From contig NZ_SACN01000001.1 of NCBI RefSeq assembly GCF_004005865.1, forward strand, positions 2,356,001-2,420,000: a DNA stretch of 64,000 nucleotides. The letters are read 5' to 3'. The DNA is from Sphingomonas crocodyli. Its GTDB lineage: Bacteria; Pseudomonadota; Alphaproteobacteria; Sphingomonadales; Sphingomonadaceae. Shown here piece by piece: positions 25,523 through 39,676 of this stretch (positions are counted from its first letter, which is position 1; each line of letters starts with the position of its first letter). Position numbers and translations under genes: made by a program. The notes under the pieces are model-generated. The model made no database searches, was not told where the DNA came from, and saw only the letters and a program-made list of their open reading frames with translations.

Positions 25523-25631
25523 CGTCATTGCGAGCATAGCGAAGCAATCCAGGCCCGGACCGGAAGAGGTTCGAAACCATCTAGAGTGCGGGCCTGGATT
25601 GCCGCGTCGCCTTCGGCTCCTCGCAATGACG
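25523..25631. repeat. CGTCATTGCGAG palindromic repeat (family C), copy 4
   Basis: CGTCATTGCGAGCATAGCGA to GGCTCCTCGCAATGACG with inner CAATCCAGGCCCGGAC. It lies between the lipoprotein gene and priA. Confidence 0.9.
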
Positions 25632-25691
25632 AAAATGGGGACGAGGATTGGGCAAATTGCCAGCGCCCTCACCCCACCCTAAGTAGCCCCC

Positions 25692-27860
25692 ATGCCGCGC
25701 GCGCATGTGCTTCTCCTCAACCCGGCTCTCGGGCCGCTCGATTATCGTGCCGATCGCGAACATGCGGTCGAGCCGGGGAGCATCGTGCTCGCCCCGCTCG
25801 GCCCGCGGCAGATGGTGGGTGTGGTGTGGGAGGAGGAAAGCCTTCCGTCCGCCGATCAGGTCGGCGACAATCGCCTGCGCCCGCTGCTGAGCGTCTATGA
25901 TGCGCCGCCGATCCAGGCGCCGCTGCGCCGCCTGATCGAGTGGACCTCCGATTATTACTTGGCGCCGCCGGCCGCCGTGCTGCGCATGGCCCTCCCCTCC
26001 TCCAGCGCGCTCGATGGGTCACGGACGATCACCGAATATCGCGTGAGCGGCATCGCGCCCGACCGGATGACCCCGCAGCGCGAACAGGCGCTGGAGCGGA
26101 TCGGCCAGCGGCAGGGGCTGATCCGCGAACTCGCGACGATCGCCGATGTCTCCGAAGCCGTCATTCGCGGCCTCGTGAAGACCGGCGCGATCGAGGCGGT
26201 GACGGTGTCGATCGACACGCCCTGGACCTCGCCCGATCCCGATCATGCGCCGCCCGATTTGTCGGACGAGCAGCAGCTTGCGGCGGGCATGCTCGCCGAC
26301 GCCGTGAAGGCGCGCGAATTCCACCCCTTCCTGCTCGACGGCGTCACCGGATCGGGCAAGACCGAAGTCTATTTCGAGGCGATCGCCGAGGCGCTGCGGC
26401 AGGACCAACAGGTGCTGGTCCTCCTCCCCGAAATCGCGCTGACCGAACCTTTCCTCAAACGGTTCGAGGCGCGCTTCGGCCATTTGCCGGTCGCGTGGCA
26501 CAGCGAGTTGCGTCAGTCGCAACGCCGGCGCGCATGGCGTGGGCTGGCGATCGGCGATGCCAAGGTGGTGGTCGGCGCGCGATCGGCGCTGTTCCTGCCT
26601 TATGCGAATCTCGGCCTCATCATCGTCGACGAGGCGCATGAGACCAGCTTCAAGCAGGAGGATGGCGTCCTCTACCACGCCCGCGATGTCGCGGTGATGC
26701 GTGCGAAGCTGGAGGGGATACCGATCGTCCTCGCCTCCGCCACGCCCGCGATCGAAACGCGGCAGCAGGCGGCGATCGGGCGCTATACCGAATTGAAGCT
26801 CACCGCGCGCCACGGCGCGGCCGAGATGCCCGAGATCGTCGCAATCGATCTGCTGCAGGAGCCGCCGCCGCGCGGCCGCTGGATCGCGCCGTCGCTGGTC
26901 AAGGCGATGGAGGAACGGATCGAGCGCAAGGAACAGAGCCTGCTGTTCCTCAACCGGCGCGGCTATGCGCCGCTGACCCTGTGCCGGGCGTGCGGGCACC
27001 GCTTCCAATGCCCGAACTGCACCGCGTGGATGGTCGAGCATCGGCTGCTTCAGCGGCTCCAATGCCACCATTGCGGCCATTCGATGCCCCCGCCCCGCGC
27101 CTGCCCCGAGTGCAAGGAGGAGGATGCGCTGGTCGCCTGCGGACCCGGAGTCGAGCGGATCGCGGACGAGGTGGCCGCGATCTTCCCGGAGGCGCGCGTC
27201 GTGATCGCGACGTCGGACACGCTCAACACCCCCGCCCGCGCCGCCGAGTTCGTCGAGCGGATGGAGGCGGGCGATGTGGACGTCGTGGTCGGCACGCAGC
27301 TTGTGACCAAGGGCTATCATTTTCCCGAGCTGACTTTGGTCGGCGTGATCGACGCCGATCTGGGCCTGTCGGGCGGTGACCTGCGCGCGGCGGAACGCAG
27401 TTTCCAGCAGATCGCGCAGGTGGCTGGCCGCGCGGGGCGCGGTGAGAAGCCGGGCACCGTCTATATCCAGACCCATTCGCCGGGCGCTCCGGTGATCCAG
27501 GCATTGCTGTCGGGCGATGTCGCCAGCTTCTACGAGGCGGAGACCGAGGCGCGGCGCATGGCCGATGCCCCGCCCTTCGGCCGCTTCGCCGCGATCATCG
27601 TGTCGTCCGAGAAGCTGGACGACGCGACATCCACGGCGCGGCTGATCGGGCGCAGCGCGCCGCGCGTGGAGGGGATGCACGTCTTCGGTCCCGCCCCCGC
27701 CCCGCTCGCCATGCTGCGCGGGCGGCATCGACAACGGCTGCTCGTCCACGCGCGCCGCTCGCTCGATGTGCAGGATGTGATGCGCGAATGGCTCGGCGCG
27801 CTCGAATGGCCGAGGAGCGTGCGCGTCGCGGTCGATGTCGATCCCTATAGCTTCCTCTAG
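25692..27860 (+). CDS. priA: Primosomal replication protein N' (PriA helicase)
   Basis: 722 residues. The N-terminal 3'-DNA-binding domain is followed by helicase motifs: Walker A GVTGSGKTEVY (about 217-227), DEAH box IIVDEAHETSFKQ (about 311-323) and ASATPAIETR. Between the helicase halves are eight zinc-binding cysteines: CRACGHRFQCPNC, then CHHCGHSMPPPRACPECKEE (about 430-478). The late helicase motif is VDVVVGTQLVTKGYHFP. It restarts replication at collapsed forks by loading the primosome. It is followed by murI after 33 bp. Confidence 0.97.
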   Translation: MPRAHVLLLNPALGPLDYRADREHAVEPGSIVLAPLGPRQMVGVVWEEESLPSADQVGDNRLRPLLSVYDAPPIQAPLRRLIEWTSDYYLAPPAAVLRMALPSSSALDGSRTITEYRVSGIAPDRMTPQREQALERIGQRQGLIRELATIADVSEAVIRGLVKTGAIEAVTVSIDTPWTSPDPDHAPPDLSDEQQLAAGMLADAVKAREFHPFLLDGVTGSGKTEVYFEAIAEALRQDQQVLVLLPEIALTEPFLKRFEARFGHLPVAWHSELRQSQRRRAWRGLAIGDAKVVVGARSALFLPYANLGLIIVDEAHETSFKQEDGVLYHARDVAVMRAKLEGIPIVLASATPAIETRQQAAIGRYTELKLTARHGAAEMPEIVAIDLLQEPPPRGRWIAPSLVKAMEERIERKEQSLLFLNRRGYAPLTLCRACGHRFQCPNCTAWMVEHRLLQRLQCHHCGHSMPPPRACPECKEEDALVACGPGVERIADEVAAIFPEARVVIATSDTLNTPARAAEFVERMEAGDVDVVVGTQLVTKGYHFPELTLVGVIDADLGLSGGDLRAAERSFQQIAQVAGRAGRGEKPGTVYIQTHSPGAPVIQALLSGDVASFYEAETEARRMADAPPFGRFAAIIVSSEKLDDATSTARLIGRSAPRVEGMHVFGPAPAPLAMLRGRHRQRLLVHARRSLDVQDVMREWLGALEWPRSVRVAVDVDPYSFL

Positions 27861-27893
27861 GCAGCACGCCTTGCGCTCACTAGATCGACGCTG

Positions 27894-28688
27894 ATGGCCG
27901 ACGATCGCCCGATATTGATGTTCGATTCCGGTGTGGGCGGCCTTTCGGTGCTTGGCCCCACGCGCGAACTGCTTCCGCAGGCATCCTATGTCTATGTCGC
28001 CGATAATGGCGGCTTCCCCTACGGGACCAAGACCGAGGCGGAGATTGCCGCGCGCGTGCCTGCGCTGCTCGGGCGGCTGGTCGAGCGTTATCGCCCGCGC
28101 CTGGTCGTCATCGCATGCAACACCGCGTCGACGATCGCGCTGGCGGCGGTGCGCGCGGCGCTGGACCTGCCGGTGGTGGGCACCGTGCCCGCGATCAAGC
28201 CGGCGGCCGAGCAATCGAAGAACCGCGTCATCGGCGTGCTGGGCACCGACGCGACCGTGCGACAGCCTTATGTCGATGACCTATCCGCGCGCTTCGCCGC
28301 CGATTGCACCGTGCTGCGCCACGGCTCCGCGCGGCTCGTCGAACTGGCCGAGGCCAAATTGCGCGGCGAAGCGACCGACCGTGAAGAATATCGCGCGGTC
28401 CTCGCGGGCCTGACCGATCAGGCGGGCGGCGAGCGGATGGACATCGCCGTCCTCGCCTGCACCCATTTCCCGCTGGTCGCCGACGAACTGGCCGCCGCCG
28501 CGCCGCATCCGATCGCCTTCGTCGACGGCGGCCCCGGCATTGCGCGGCGCGTCGCTTATCTGACGCAGGGGCAGGAATGGCCGGCCCATCCGATCGGGCA
28601 GGCAATATTTACGGCGCCGGTCGACCTTCCGGATGCATTCGTGGACGAATTGGCACGACGCGGGCTTCCGTCGGTCGCAACCTTATGA
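27894..28688 (+). CDS. murI: Glutamate racemase
   Basis: 264 residues. It makes D-glutamate for peptidoglycan. The two catalytic cysteines are in VIACNTAST (about residue 75) and AVLACTHFPL (about 186). The N-terminal MFDSGVGGLSVL and YVADNGGFPYG are signatures of the family (usually DNxxxPYG). It follows priA with a 33-bp gap on the same strand, with hemA next. Confidence 0.96.
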   Translation: MADDRPILMFDSGVGGLSVLGPTRELLPQASYVYVADNGGFPYGTKTEAEIAARVPALLGRLVERYRPRLVVIACNTASTIALAAVRAALDLPVVGTVPAIKPAAEQSKNRVIGVLGTDATVRQPYVDDLSARFAADCTVLRHGSARLVELAEAKLRGEATDREEYRAVLAGLTDQAGGERMDIAVLACTHFPLVADELAAAAPHPIAFVDGGPGIARRVAYLTQGQEWPAHPIGQAIFTAPVDLPDAFVDELARRGLPSVATL

Positions 28689-28749
28689 ATCGCGAATCGT
28701 TCGCACTGGCATTCGGGCCTTCAAGGCACTAAAGAGCGGCCAAGATTCA

Positions 28750-28770
28750 GCCCGTTGGAGGGGAACGGGC
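28750..28770 (+). promoter_or_regulatory. Leader hairpin upstream of hemA
   Basis: GCCCGTT, loop GGAGGGG, AACGGGC makes a perfect 7-bp stem whose loop is a Shine-Dalgarno-like sequence, 19 nt before the TTG start of hemA. The actual ribosome-binding site is probably GGGAG at 28777-28781. It may influence translation; this is inferred only. Confidence 0.35.
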
Positions 28771-28789
28771 CGGGGCGGGAGCACCGAGT

Positions 28790-30004
28790 TTGGACTACCA
28801 GCGCGTATTCACTCAGGCGATCGATCGGCTTCATGCCGAGGGCCGCTACCGGGTCTTCATCGACATCCTGCGCAACAAGGGCATGTTCCCCAATGCGCGC
28901 TGCTTCGCCGGCCATAACGGCCCGAAGCCCGTCACCGTCTGGTGTTCGAACGATTATCTGGCGATGGGCCAGCACCCCAAGGTGATCGCGGCGATGGAGG
29001 AAGCCCTCCACGACGTCGGCGCCGGTTCGGGCGGCACGCGCAACATCGGCGGCAACACGCACTACCATGTCGATCTGGAGGCCGAACTGGCCGACCTGCA
29101 CGGCAAGGAAGGCGCGCTCCTCTTCACCTCGGGCTATGTCTCGAACGAAGCGACGCTCTCGACGCTCGCCAAGGTTCTGCCCGGCTGCATCATCTTCTCG
29201 GACGAGCTGAACCACGCATCGATGATTGCGGGCATCCGCAATTCGGGCTGCGAAAAGCGCGTGTGGCGCCACAACGACCTCGCCCATCTCGAGGAATTGC
29301 TGGCCGCCGAAGATCCCGAAGCGCCCAAGCTGATCGCGTTCGAAAGCGTCTATTCGATGGACGGCGACGTCGCCCCGCTTCACGCGATCTGCGACCTGGC
29401 CGACAAGTATAATGCGCTGACCTATCTGGACGAGGTTCACGCGGTCGGCATGTACGGCCCGCGCGGTGGCGGCATTTCGGATCGCGACGCGGCGGCCGAT
29501 CGCATCACCGTGATCGAAGGGACGCTGGGCAAGGCGTTCGGCGTGATGGGCGGCTATATCGCCGCCGATCAGGTGATCATCGACGTGATCCGCAGCTATG
29601 CGCCCGGCTTCATCTTCACGACCTCGCTGTCGCCGGTGCTGGTCGCCGGCACGCTGGCGAGTGTGCGTCACCTCAAATCCTCCTCGGTCGAGCGCGAGGG
29701 CCAGCAGGCCGCCGCCGCGACGCTGAAGCGCATGTTCGCCGAAGCGGGCTTGCCGGTGATGGACACCGTGACCCATATCGTCCCGCTGATGGTGGGCGAT
29801 CCGGTGAAGGCCAAGAAGGTGTCGGATATCCTGCTCGCCGAGTACGGCGTGTACGTTCAGCCGATCAACTTCCCGACCGTGCCGCGCGGCACCGAACGCC
29901 TGCGTTTCACCCCCGGCCCCGCACACAGCGAAGAGATGATGCGCGAACTGACCGACGCGCTCGTCGAGATCTGGGGCCGCATGGAGATGAAACTGGCGGC
30001 TTGA
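28790..30004 (+). CDS. hemA: 5-aminolevulinate synthase (ALAS)
   Basis: 404 residues from a TTG start (TTGGACTACCAG), the only start compatible with the conserved N-terminus ([20 protein letters not shown]). It condenses glycine and succinyl-CoA to 5-aminolevulinate, the first step of heme and tetrapyrrole synthesis by the Shemin pathway, typical of alphaproteobacteria. The PLP lysine is at about 248 ([13 protein letters not shown]), the same number as in Rhodobacter ALAS. The Gly-rich loop [13 protein letters not shown] and the Asp in YLDEVHAVG are also present. It is convergent with the next gene at a 6-bp gap. Confidence 0.97.
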   Translation: MDYQRVFTQAIDRLHAEGRYRVFIDILRNKGMFPNARCFAGHNGPKPVTVWCSNDYLAMGQHPKVIAAMEEALHDVGAGSGGTRNIGGNTHYHVDLEAELADLHGKEGALLFTSGYVSNEATLSTLAKVLPGCIIFSDELNHASMIAGIRNSGCEKRVWRHNDLAHLEELLAAEDPEAPKLIAFESVYSMDGDVAPLHAICDLADKYNALTYLDEVHAVGMYGPRGGGISDRDAAADRITVIEGTLGKAFGVMGGYIAADQVIIDVIRSYAPGFIFTTSLSPVLVAGTLASVRHLKSSSVEREGQQAAAATLKRMFAEAGLPVMDTVTHIVPLMVGDPVKAKKVSDILLAEYGVYVQPINFPTVPRGTERLRFTPGPAHSEEMMRELTDALVEIWGRMEMKLAA

Positions 30005-30010
30005 TAGCCG

Positions 30011-30538
30011 TCAGCGCGCTAATCCTTCGCGTTGATAGAAGTTGTCTATCAGGCGTGACGACGTCAGCCTGATCTGCGGCAAATCCAGCCCATCGAGCAT
30101 CGCGGCATAGCGCCTGCGGTTATCGCGCGTGCGCACCGCAATGTGGTGCAGCATCGCCCATTTGACGCTGTCCTGCCCGCCTTCGAGATTGCCGACACGG
30201 TTGGTTTCAAACAATGCCCGGCGAACATAGCGCCACAGGCTGATCCCCGTCGGCGCATCGAGCAGGATCACACCCGTCGCGCGGGCGAAGCGTTGCGGCA
30301 TCAGGCGGGTATAATTGCCGTCGATCACCCAGCGATCGCCCAGGATCGCCGCATCATGGAGCGCGGTAAAATCCTCCGGCGCGCGCGGAACCCAATCGGT
30401 CCCCGGCAAATGATGCAATTGATCGAGATGGACGGCGTCCAGCCCGCGCCTGCGCGCGATCGCCACCGCGAGCGTCGATTTGCCACTGTTCGACGGGCCC
30501 AGGATGCAGATGCGATCGCCCAGATTTTCCAGTCGCAT
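30011..30538 (-). CDS. P-loop nucleotide kinase-like protein
   Basis: 175 residues from the ATG at 30538 (MRLENLGDRICILGPSNSGKST), with GGAGG upstream. The Walker A GPSNSGKST is at about 14-22. The fold resembles small adenylate-kinase-like or DNA topology modulation proteins (FlaR-like): YTRLMPQRF, ILLDAPTGISLWRYVRRAL. These proteins have no well-established substrate. An upstream open extension to 30670 is not needed. It is divergent from the gene at 30617. Confidence 0.8.
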   Translation of the reverse strand: MRLENLGDRICILGPSNSGKSTLAVAIARRRGLDAVHLDQLHHLPGTDWVPRAPEDFTALHDAAILGDRWVIDGNYTRLMPQRFARATGVILLDAPTGISLWRYVRRALFETNRVGNLEGGQDSVKWAMLHHIAVRTRDNRRRYAAMLDGLDLPQIRLTSSRLIDNFYQREGLAR

Positions 30539-30616
30539 CCATCCGCCTCCCCGATAGCAACGTCGCGTTAACCATATTCCGGCACCAGCGATATGACCCA
30601 TGTGGATGATCGCGCC

Positions 30617-31222
30617 ATGACCGTTTCGCTTTCGGGACTTTCGACCAGCCTCGCCACCCTGCTCGGCCAATCTTCGGGCAGCAGCGCGACCGATGGCGTT
30701 TCGGCGCTGACCTATGGCGCGACCGGCAAAGCCACCAGCACGACCGCCGCGACGTCGTCGAACGGCGTCACCATCTCCGCCACCGCGAAAGCAAAGGCGG
30801 CTGACGTCGCCGACAATGCCAAGGATTTTGCGACCGTCGGCAAGGAAACCCGCGCCACGCTGGATGCCGCGAAGAAGGCGGGCAAGAGCGTGGACCTGTC
30901 CGAATTGTCGGGCCGGGCGCTGTCGGCGATGATTCTCGACAAGAGCGACCAGTTCAGCGCGGGCGAGCAGGCGGCTGCGAAAAAAGAACTCAATCAGCGC
31001 ATGCGCGACGATGTGATGAGCACGATCGGCGGATCGGCATCGCTGACGAGTCTCGCCAACTACAACCAGCTGCTGATCAGCGACTATGATTCGATGAGCG
31101 TCGAAGAACGCGAAGCGCGCGGCTGGAATGCGCAGACGCGCAGCCAGGCGGCGGCCTTTGTCGCAACCGCGACGAACACGTCGACATCGTCTTTGTTCGA
31201 TCTTTTAAACGACGACGCTTAG
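30617..31222 (+). CDS. Ala/Ser/Thr-rich protein of unknown function
   Basis: 201 residues from the ATG at 30617 (MTVSLSGLSTSLATLLG); an upstream ATG at 30593 is less likely. The N-terminal ~70 residues are rich in Ser, Thr and Ala with no membrane segment. The middle (AGKSVDLSELSGRALSAMIL, AGEQAAAKKELNQRMR) is helical and charged. The C-terminus is EEREARGWNAQTR then polar. I do not recognise the family. Codon use is normal for the genome. A terminator-like hairpin separates it from the ATP synthase operon. Confidence 0.6.
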   Translation: MTVSLSGLSTSLATLLGQSSGSSATDGVSALTYGATGKATSTTAATSSNGVTISATAKAKAADVADNAKDFATVGKETRATLDAAKKAGKSVDLSELSGRALSAMILDKSDQFSAGEQAAAKKELNQRMRDDVMSTIGGSASLTSLANYNQLLISDYDSMSVEEREARGWNAQTRSQAAAFVATATNTSTSSLFDLLNDDA

Positions 31223-31305
31223 GCTCTTTCGGAAGCGTTCCGAAACAGCACTTCCAACCGGGTTGCATCGCGTGCCCCCCCCTGCTAACCGGCCGGCCAA
31301 CATGC

Positions 31306-31332
31306 GGGGACGCCTACAGGGCGCCCCCTTTT
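31306..31332 (+). terminator. Terminator-like hairpin ahead of the atp operon
   Basis: GGGG-A-CGCC at 31306-31314, a short loop, GGCGCCCC and TTTT give a GC-rich stem with one bulged A. It is 40 bp upstream of the atpH start, so it either ends transcription from the gene at 30617 or sits in the atp leader as an attenuator. Confidence 0.55.
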
Positions 31333-31371
31333 CCGCATGGGACCGAAATCCAATCGGGGGATTGAACGCGC

Positions 31372-33458
<2,087 letters not shown>

Positions 33459-33507
33459 ACATGATGCCGCCTCCGCGTCCGCGCGGGGGCGACCATAAGG
33501 GAAGCAG

Positions 33508-34392
33508 ATGCCCAGTCTGAAGAGCCTCAAGGTCCGCATCACTTCGGTGAAGTCGACCCAGAAGATCACCAAGGCGATGAAGATGGTCGCCGCGGCCAAG
33601 CTGCGTCGCGCGCAGATGGCCGCCGAGGCCGGGCGTCCTTACGCCGAGCGGCTGAACGCGGTGATGGCCAGCCTTGCCTCCAAGGTGACGATCGGCCCGA
33701 ACTCGCCCAAGCTGCTGGCCGGCACGGGCAACGATCAGTGCCACCTGCTGGTGGTCGCGACGTCGGAGCGCGGCCTTGCCGGTGCGTTCAACACCAACAT
33801 CGTCCGCGCCGCCCGCAAGAAGGCCGACGAGCTGATCGCCCAGGGCAAGACGGTGAAGTTCTACCTGATCGGCAAGAAGGGCCGTCCGGTGATCGCGCGC
33901 CTCTATCCGGGCAAGATCGTCCACCAGGTCGACCAGAGCCACATCAAGAACGTCGCCTTCGGCGATGCGCACGAAGTGGCAGATGATCTGATCGCCCGCT
34001 ACAATGGCGGCGAATATGACGTGGCGCACCTGTTCTTCGCCAAGTTCAAGTCGGCGCTGCTGCAGGAGCCGACCGAGCTGCAGATCATCCCGGTGCCGCT
34101 GGCCGCGAACGACACGGACAGCAATGCCGGCGTTTCGGCGGCGGTGGAATATGAGCCCGACGAGGACGAGATCCTGGCCGAACTCCTCCCCCGCAACGTC
34201 GCGGTGCAGCTGTTCCGTGCGATGCTGGAAAATGCAGCGTCCGAACAGGGCAGCCGCATGACCGCGATGGACAATGCGACGCGCAATGCGGGCGACATGA
34301 TCAAGCGGCTCAGCATCCAGTATAACCGCGCCCGTCAGGCCGCGATCACCACCGAACTCGTTGAAATCATCTCGGGCGCCGAAGCGCTCTAA
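33508..34392 (+). CDS. atpG: ATP synthase F1 subunit gamma
   Basis: 294 residues. The N-terminal helix (MPSLKSLKVRITSVKSTQKIT) and C-terminal helix (YNRARQAAITTELVEIISGA) are the coiled coil that turns inside the alpha-beta hexamer. GLAGAFNTNI is a family signature. The ribosome-binding site AGGGAAG precedes the ATG. Confidence 0.98.
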   Translation: MPSLKSLKVRITSVKSTQKITKAMKMVAAAKLRRAQMAAEAGRPYAERLNAVMASLASKVTIGPNSPKLLAGTGNDQCHLLVVATSERGLAGAFNTNIVRAARKKADELIAQGKTVKFYLIGKKGRPVIARLYPGKIVHQVDQSHIKNVAFGDAHEVADDLIARYNGGEYDVAHLFFAKFKSALLQEPTELQIIPVPLAANDTDSNAGVSAAVEYEPDEDEILAELLPRNVAVQLFRAMLENAASEQGSRMTAMDNATRNAGDMIKRLSIQYNRARQAAITTELVEIISGAEAL

Positions 34393-35868
<1,476 letters not shown>

Positions 35869-35878
35869 ACCGAACTAC

Positions 35879-36020
35879 GCCCCTCCCTGCAAGGGAGGGG
35901 TTGGGGGTGGGTGCGAGCGACGAAGTCGCGAGCTTCCAACCTGCTCCCGCAAGGCTACGCCAGAGGCATCGAGCCTCTGGCTTCGCCACCCACCCCTGCC
36001 CCTCCCTTGAAGGGAGGGGG
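35879..36020. repeat. Palindromic repeat, CCCCTCCCTTGCAGGG family (B), copy 1
   Basis: Ends are GCCCCTCCCTGCAAGGGAGG and CCCCTCCCTTGAAGGGAGGG, with inner GGGTGGGTGCGAGCGA inverted as TTCGCCACCCACCCC. It lies inside the atp operon between atpD and atpC. Confidence 0.88.
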
Positions 36021-36030
36021 GAGATTTTGA

Positions 36031-36294
36031 ATGGCAGACCTGCACTTCGAACTCGTCACCCCGGAAAAGCTCCTCCGTTCGGAGGAAGTCTATATGGTGG
36101 TGGTTCCCGGCACCGAGGGCGATTTCGGCGTGCTCGCGGGGCATGCCCCGTTCATGTCGGTGGTCCGCTCGGGCGAGCTTTCGATCTATTCGAACCCGAC
36201 CACGGTCGTCTCGCGTATTCACGTCGAGGGTGGCTTCGCCGAGGTGAACGAGAAGGGCCTGACCGTTCTCGCCGAACAGGCGACCGAAGCGTAA
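36031..36294 (+). CDS. atpC: ATP synthase F1 subunit epsilon, short form
   Basis: 87 residues, about 45 shorter than the usual ~135. The N-terminal beta-sandwich domain is complete ([53 protein letters not shown]), and the C-terminal pair of helices that inhibits rotation in many bacteria is missing. Short epsilon is known in alphaproteobacteria, where a separate zeta subunit can do the inhibition. It is separated from atpD by a repeat and followed by a terminator. Confidence 0.95.
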   Translation: MADLHFELVTPEKLLRSEEVYMVVVPGTEGDFGVLAGHAPFMSVVRSGELSIYSNPTTVVSRIHVEGGFAEVNEKGLTVLAEQATEA

Positions 36295-36341
36295 CGCGCT
36301 TCGGGGAGGCTGGGCCTTCCCGCTCCTTCGAGAGACAGATA

Positions 36342-36369
36342 ACGGCGTCCCTAACGGGGCGCCGTTTTC
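36342..36369 (+). terminator. Rho-independent terminator of the atp operon
   Basis: ACGGCGTCCC (36342-36351), loop TAAC, GGGGCGCCGT (36356-36365) and TTTTC. It is a 10-bp stem (one G-T pair) 47 bp past the atpC stop. The 388 bp between atpC and ftsH hold this terminator, two repeats and the ftsH terminator and no gene. Confidence 0.9.
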
Positions 36370-36401
36370 GTATGGGGTCAGGCCGCCCTCTCCTCCTCAC
36401 T

Positions 36402-36510
36402 CGTCATTGCGAGCGTAGCGAAGCAATCCAGACCCGCACTTAAGATGGTCGCGACCTGTCTCAAGTGCGGGCCTGGATTGCCGCGTCGCCTGCGGCTCCT
36501 CGCAATGACG
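36402..36510. repeat. CGTCATTGCGAG palindromic repeat (family C), copy 5
   Basis: CGTCATTGCGAGCGTAGCGA at left, GGCTCCTCGCAATGACG at right, with CAATCCAGACCCGCACTT and inverse inside. Located between convergent atpC and ftsH. Confidence 0.9.
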
Positions 36511-36531
36511 AGTGGGGAGGTAGCGTCACCC

Positions 36532-36620
36532 ATCATCCCGGCGGAGGCCGGGATCTCAGAAGATGGGGGGATGAGTTGGCGGCGAGAGCCCGCTGCGATC
36601 CCGGCCTCCGCCGGGATGAC
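36532..36620. repeat. GTCATCCCGGCGGAGGCCGGG palindromic repeat (family D), copy 1
   Basis: ATCCCGGCGGAGGCCGGGAT and the inverse ATCCCGGCCTCCGCCGGGAT flank about 45 bp. It lies 21 bp from the family C copy, so two unrelated repeats sit side by side in one convergent gap. Confidence 0.88.
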
Positions 36621-36629
36621 GGCGATAAG

Positions 36630-36658
36630 AAAAAGGGGAGGACGTCGCCGCCCTCCCC
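36630..36658 (-). terminator. Rho-independent terminator of ftsH
   Basis: Reading the minus strand, GGGGAGG (36652-36658), a loop, CCTCCCC (36635-36641), then TTTTTCTT. It begins 25 bp past the ftsH stop. Confidence 0.8.
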
Positions 36659-36682
36659 TCGTTCATAACGTCGCTGGAGCGA

Positions 36683-38635
<1,953 letters not shown>

Positions 38636-38719
38636 TCTTTGGGGTCCGCCTTTCGTGCCCGTAGAAGATAGGCATTCGAGGGTTAATGACAATGCACCCG
38701 GTCACAGGACGGACCGATT

Positions 38720-39676
38720 TCAGTGCCGTTCGGGCGCCTTTTGGATGATCATCCGGTCGCCGGGGTGAACGATCAGCCCGCCGACGCTGCTCGAGAGGCC
38801 GTTTTCGAGGCGATCGAGCAGATGATCGAGCGTCGGGCCGTCGGCGGGCGAATCGGCATGCGCGATCAATTTTGTGAGCACGCGGCGGATGATTTCGCGT
38901 GGCAGGCCAGCAAGATCGGCAGCGATCCTGCCATCGTCGATGATGCAGCGGGACCGGATGACCTCATCCGCGATCCAATCGAGCGCCGCCTCGCTTTCCG
39001 CCAGATGGCGCGCGGTCGCGGCGATCCGGGCGGGATCGATCCAGTCGGTATGGGCAAGCAGCGCGCGGGCGCGGGTGCGATCGTGGCGGGGATCGCGGTT
39101 GGAGGGATCGTCGACCGTCGGAACGGCCCCGACGATCGCCGCAAGCTCCGCCCTGCGCCAGCCCAACAGCGGGCGGATCAGCGTCAGCTCGCCGCCCAGA
39201 TCGCGCGACGCACGGATGCCCGACAGCCCGCCCAGCCCGCTGCCGCGCGCGAGGCGCATCAGCACAGTCTCCGCCTGATCGTCGGCATGGTGCGCGGTGA
39301 GGAGCGCCGACGCCCCCTGCCCCCGCGCCCAATTGTTGAGCGCCGCATAGCGGGCCTCGCGCGCCTGTGCCTGAACGCTGGCGCCCGGTGCCACCGTGAC
39401 GTTCAGGGTCGCATGGGGATTGCCAAGGCTTTCGCACGCCGTGGCAACGAGTTGCGCTTCGACCCTCGCCTCAGCCCTCAGGCCATGATCGACGGTCGCG
39501 GCGATCACGCGCCCGGGAAAGGCGGCGACCGCGAGGTGCAGCATCGCCATGCTGTCTGGGCCACCCGAGACGGCGAGAGCCAACAAACCCTCGCCGCACA
39601 GGGCTTCGACATCCGCCCGGAACCGGGCGATCAGCGTGTCGGGGATCAGGCCGCGTGCCTTACTGGCACTTGGCAT
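38720..39676 (-). CDS. tilS: tRNA(Ile)-lysidine synthase
   Basis: 318 residues. The ATP pyrophosphatase P-loop is SGGPDSMAML (about 40). Further markers are VDHGLRAEA and LLTAHHADDQAETVLMRLARGSGLGGLSG. The enzyme changes the anticodon C34 of tRNA-Ile2 to lysidine so that it reads AUA. It lacks the long C-terminal domain of the E. coli protein. Its start overlaps the end of ybgF by 17 bp, implying translational coupling. Confidence 0.95.
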   Translation of the reverse strand: MPSASKARGLIPDTLIARFRADVEALCGEGLLALAVSGGPDSMAMLHLAVAAFPGRVIAATVDHGLRAEARVEAQLVATACESLGNPHATLNVTVAPGASVQAQAREARYAALNNWARGQGASALLTAHHADDQAETVLMRLARGSGLGGLSGIRASRDLGGELTLIRPLLGWRRAELAAIVGAVPTVDDPSNRDPRHDRTRARALLAHTDWIDPARIAATARHLAESEAALDWIADEVIRSRCIIDDGRIAADLAGLPREIIRRVLTKLIAHADSPADGPTLDHLLDRLENGLSSSVGGLIVHPGDRMIIQKAPERH

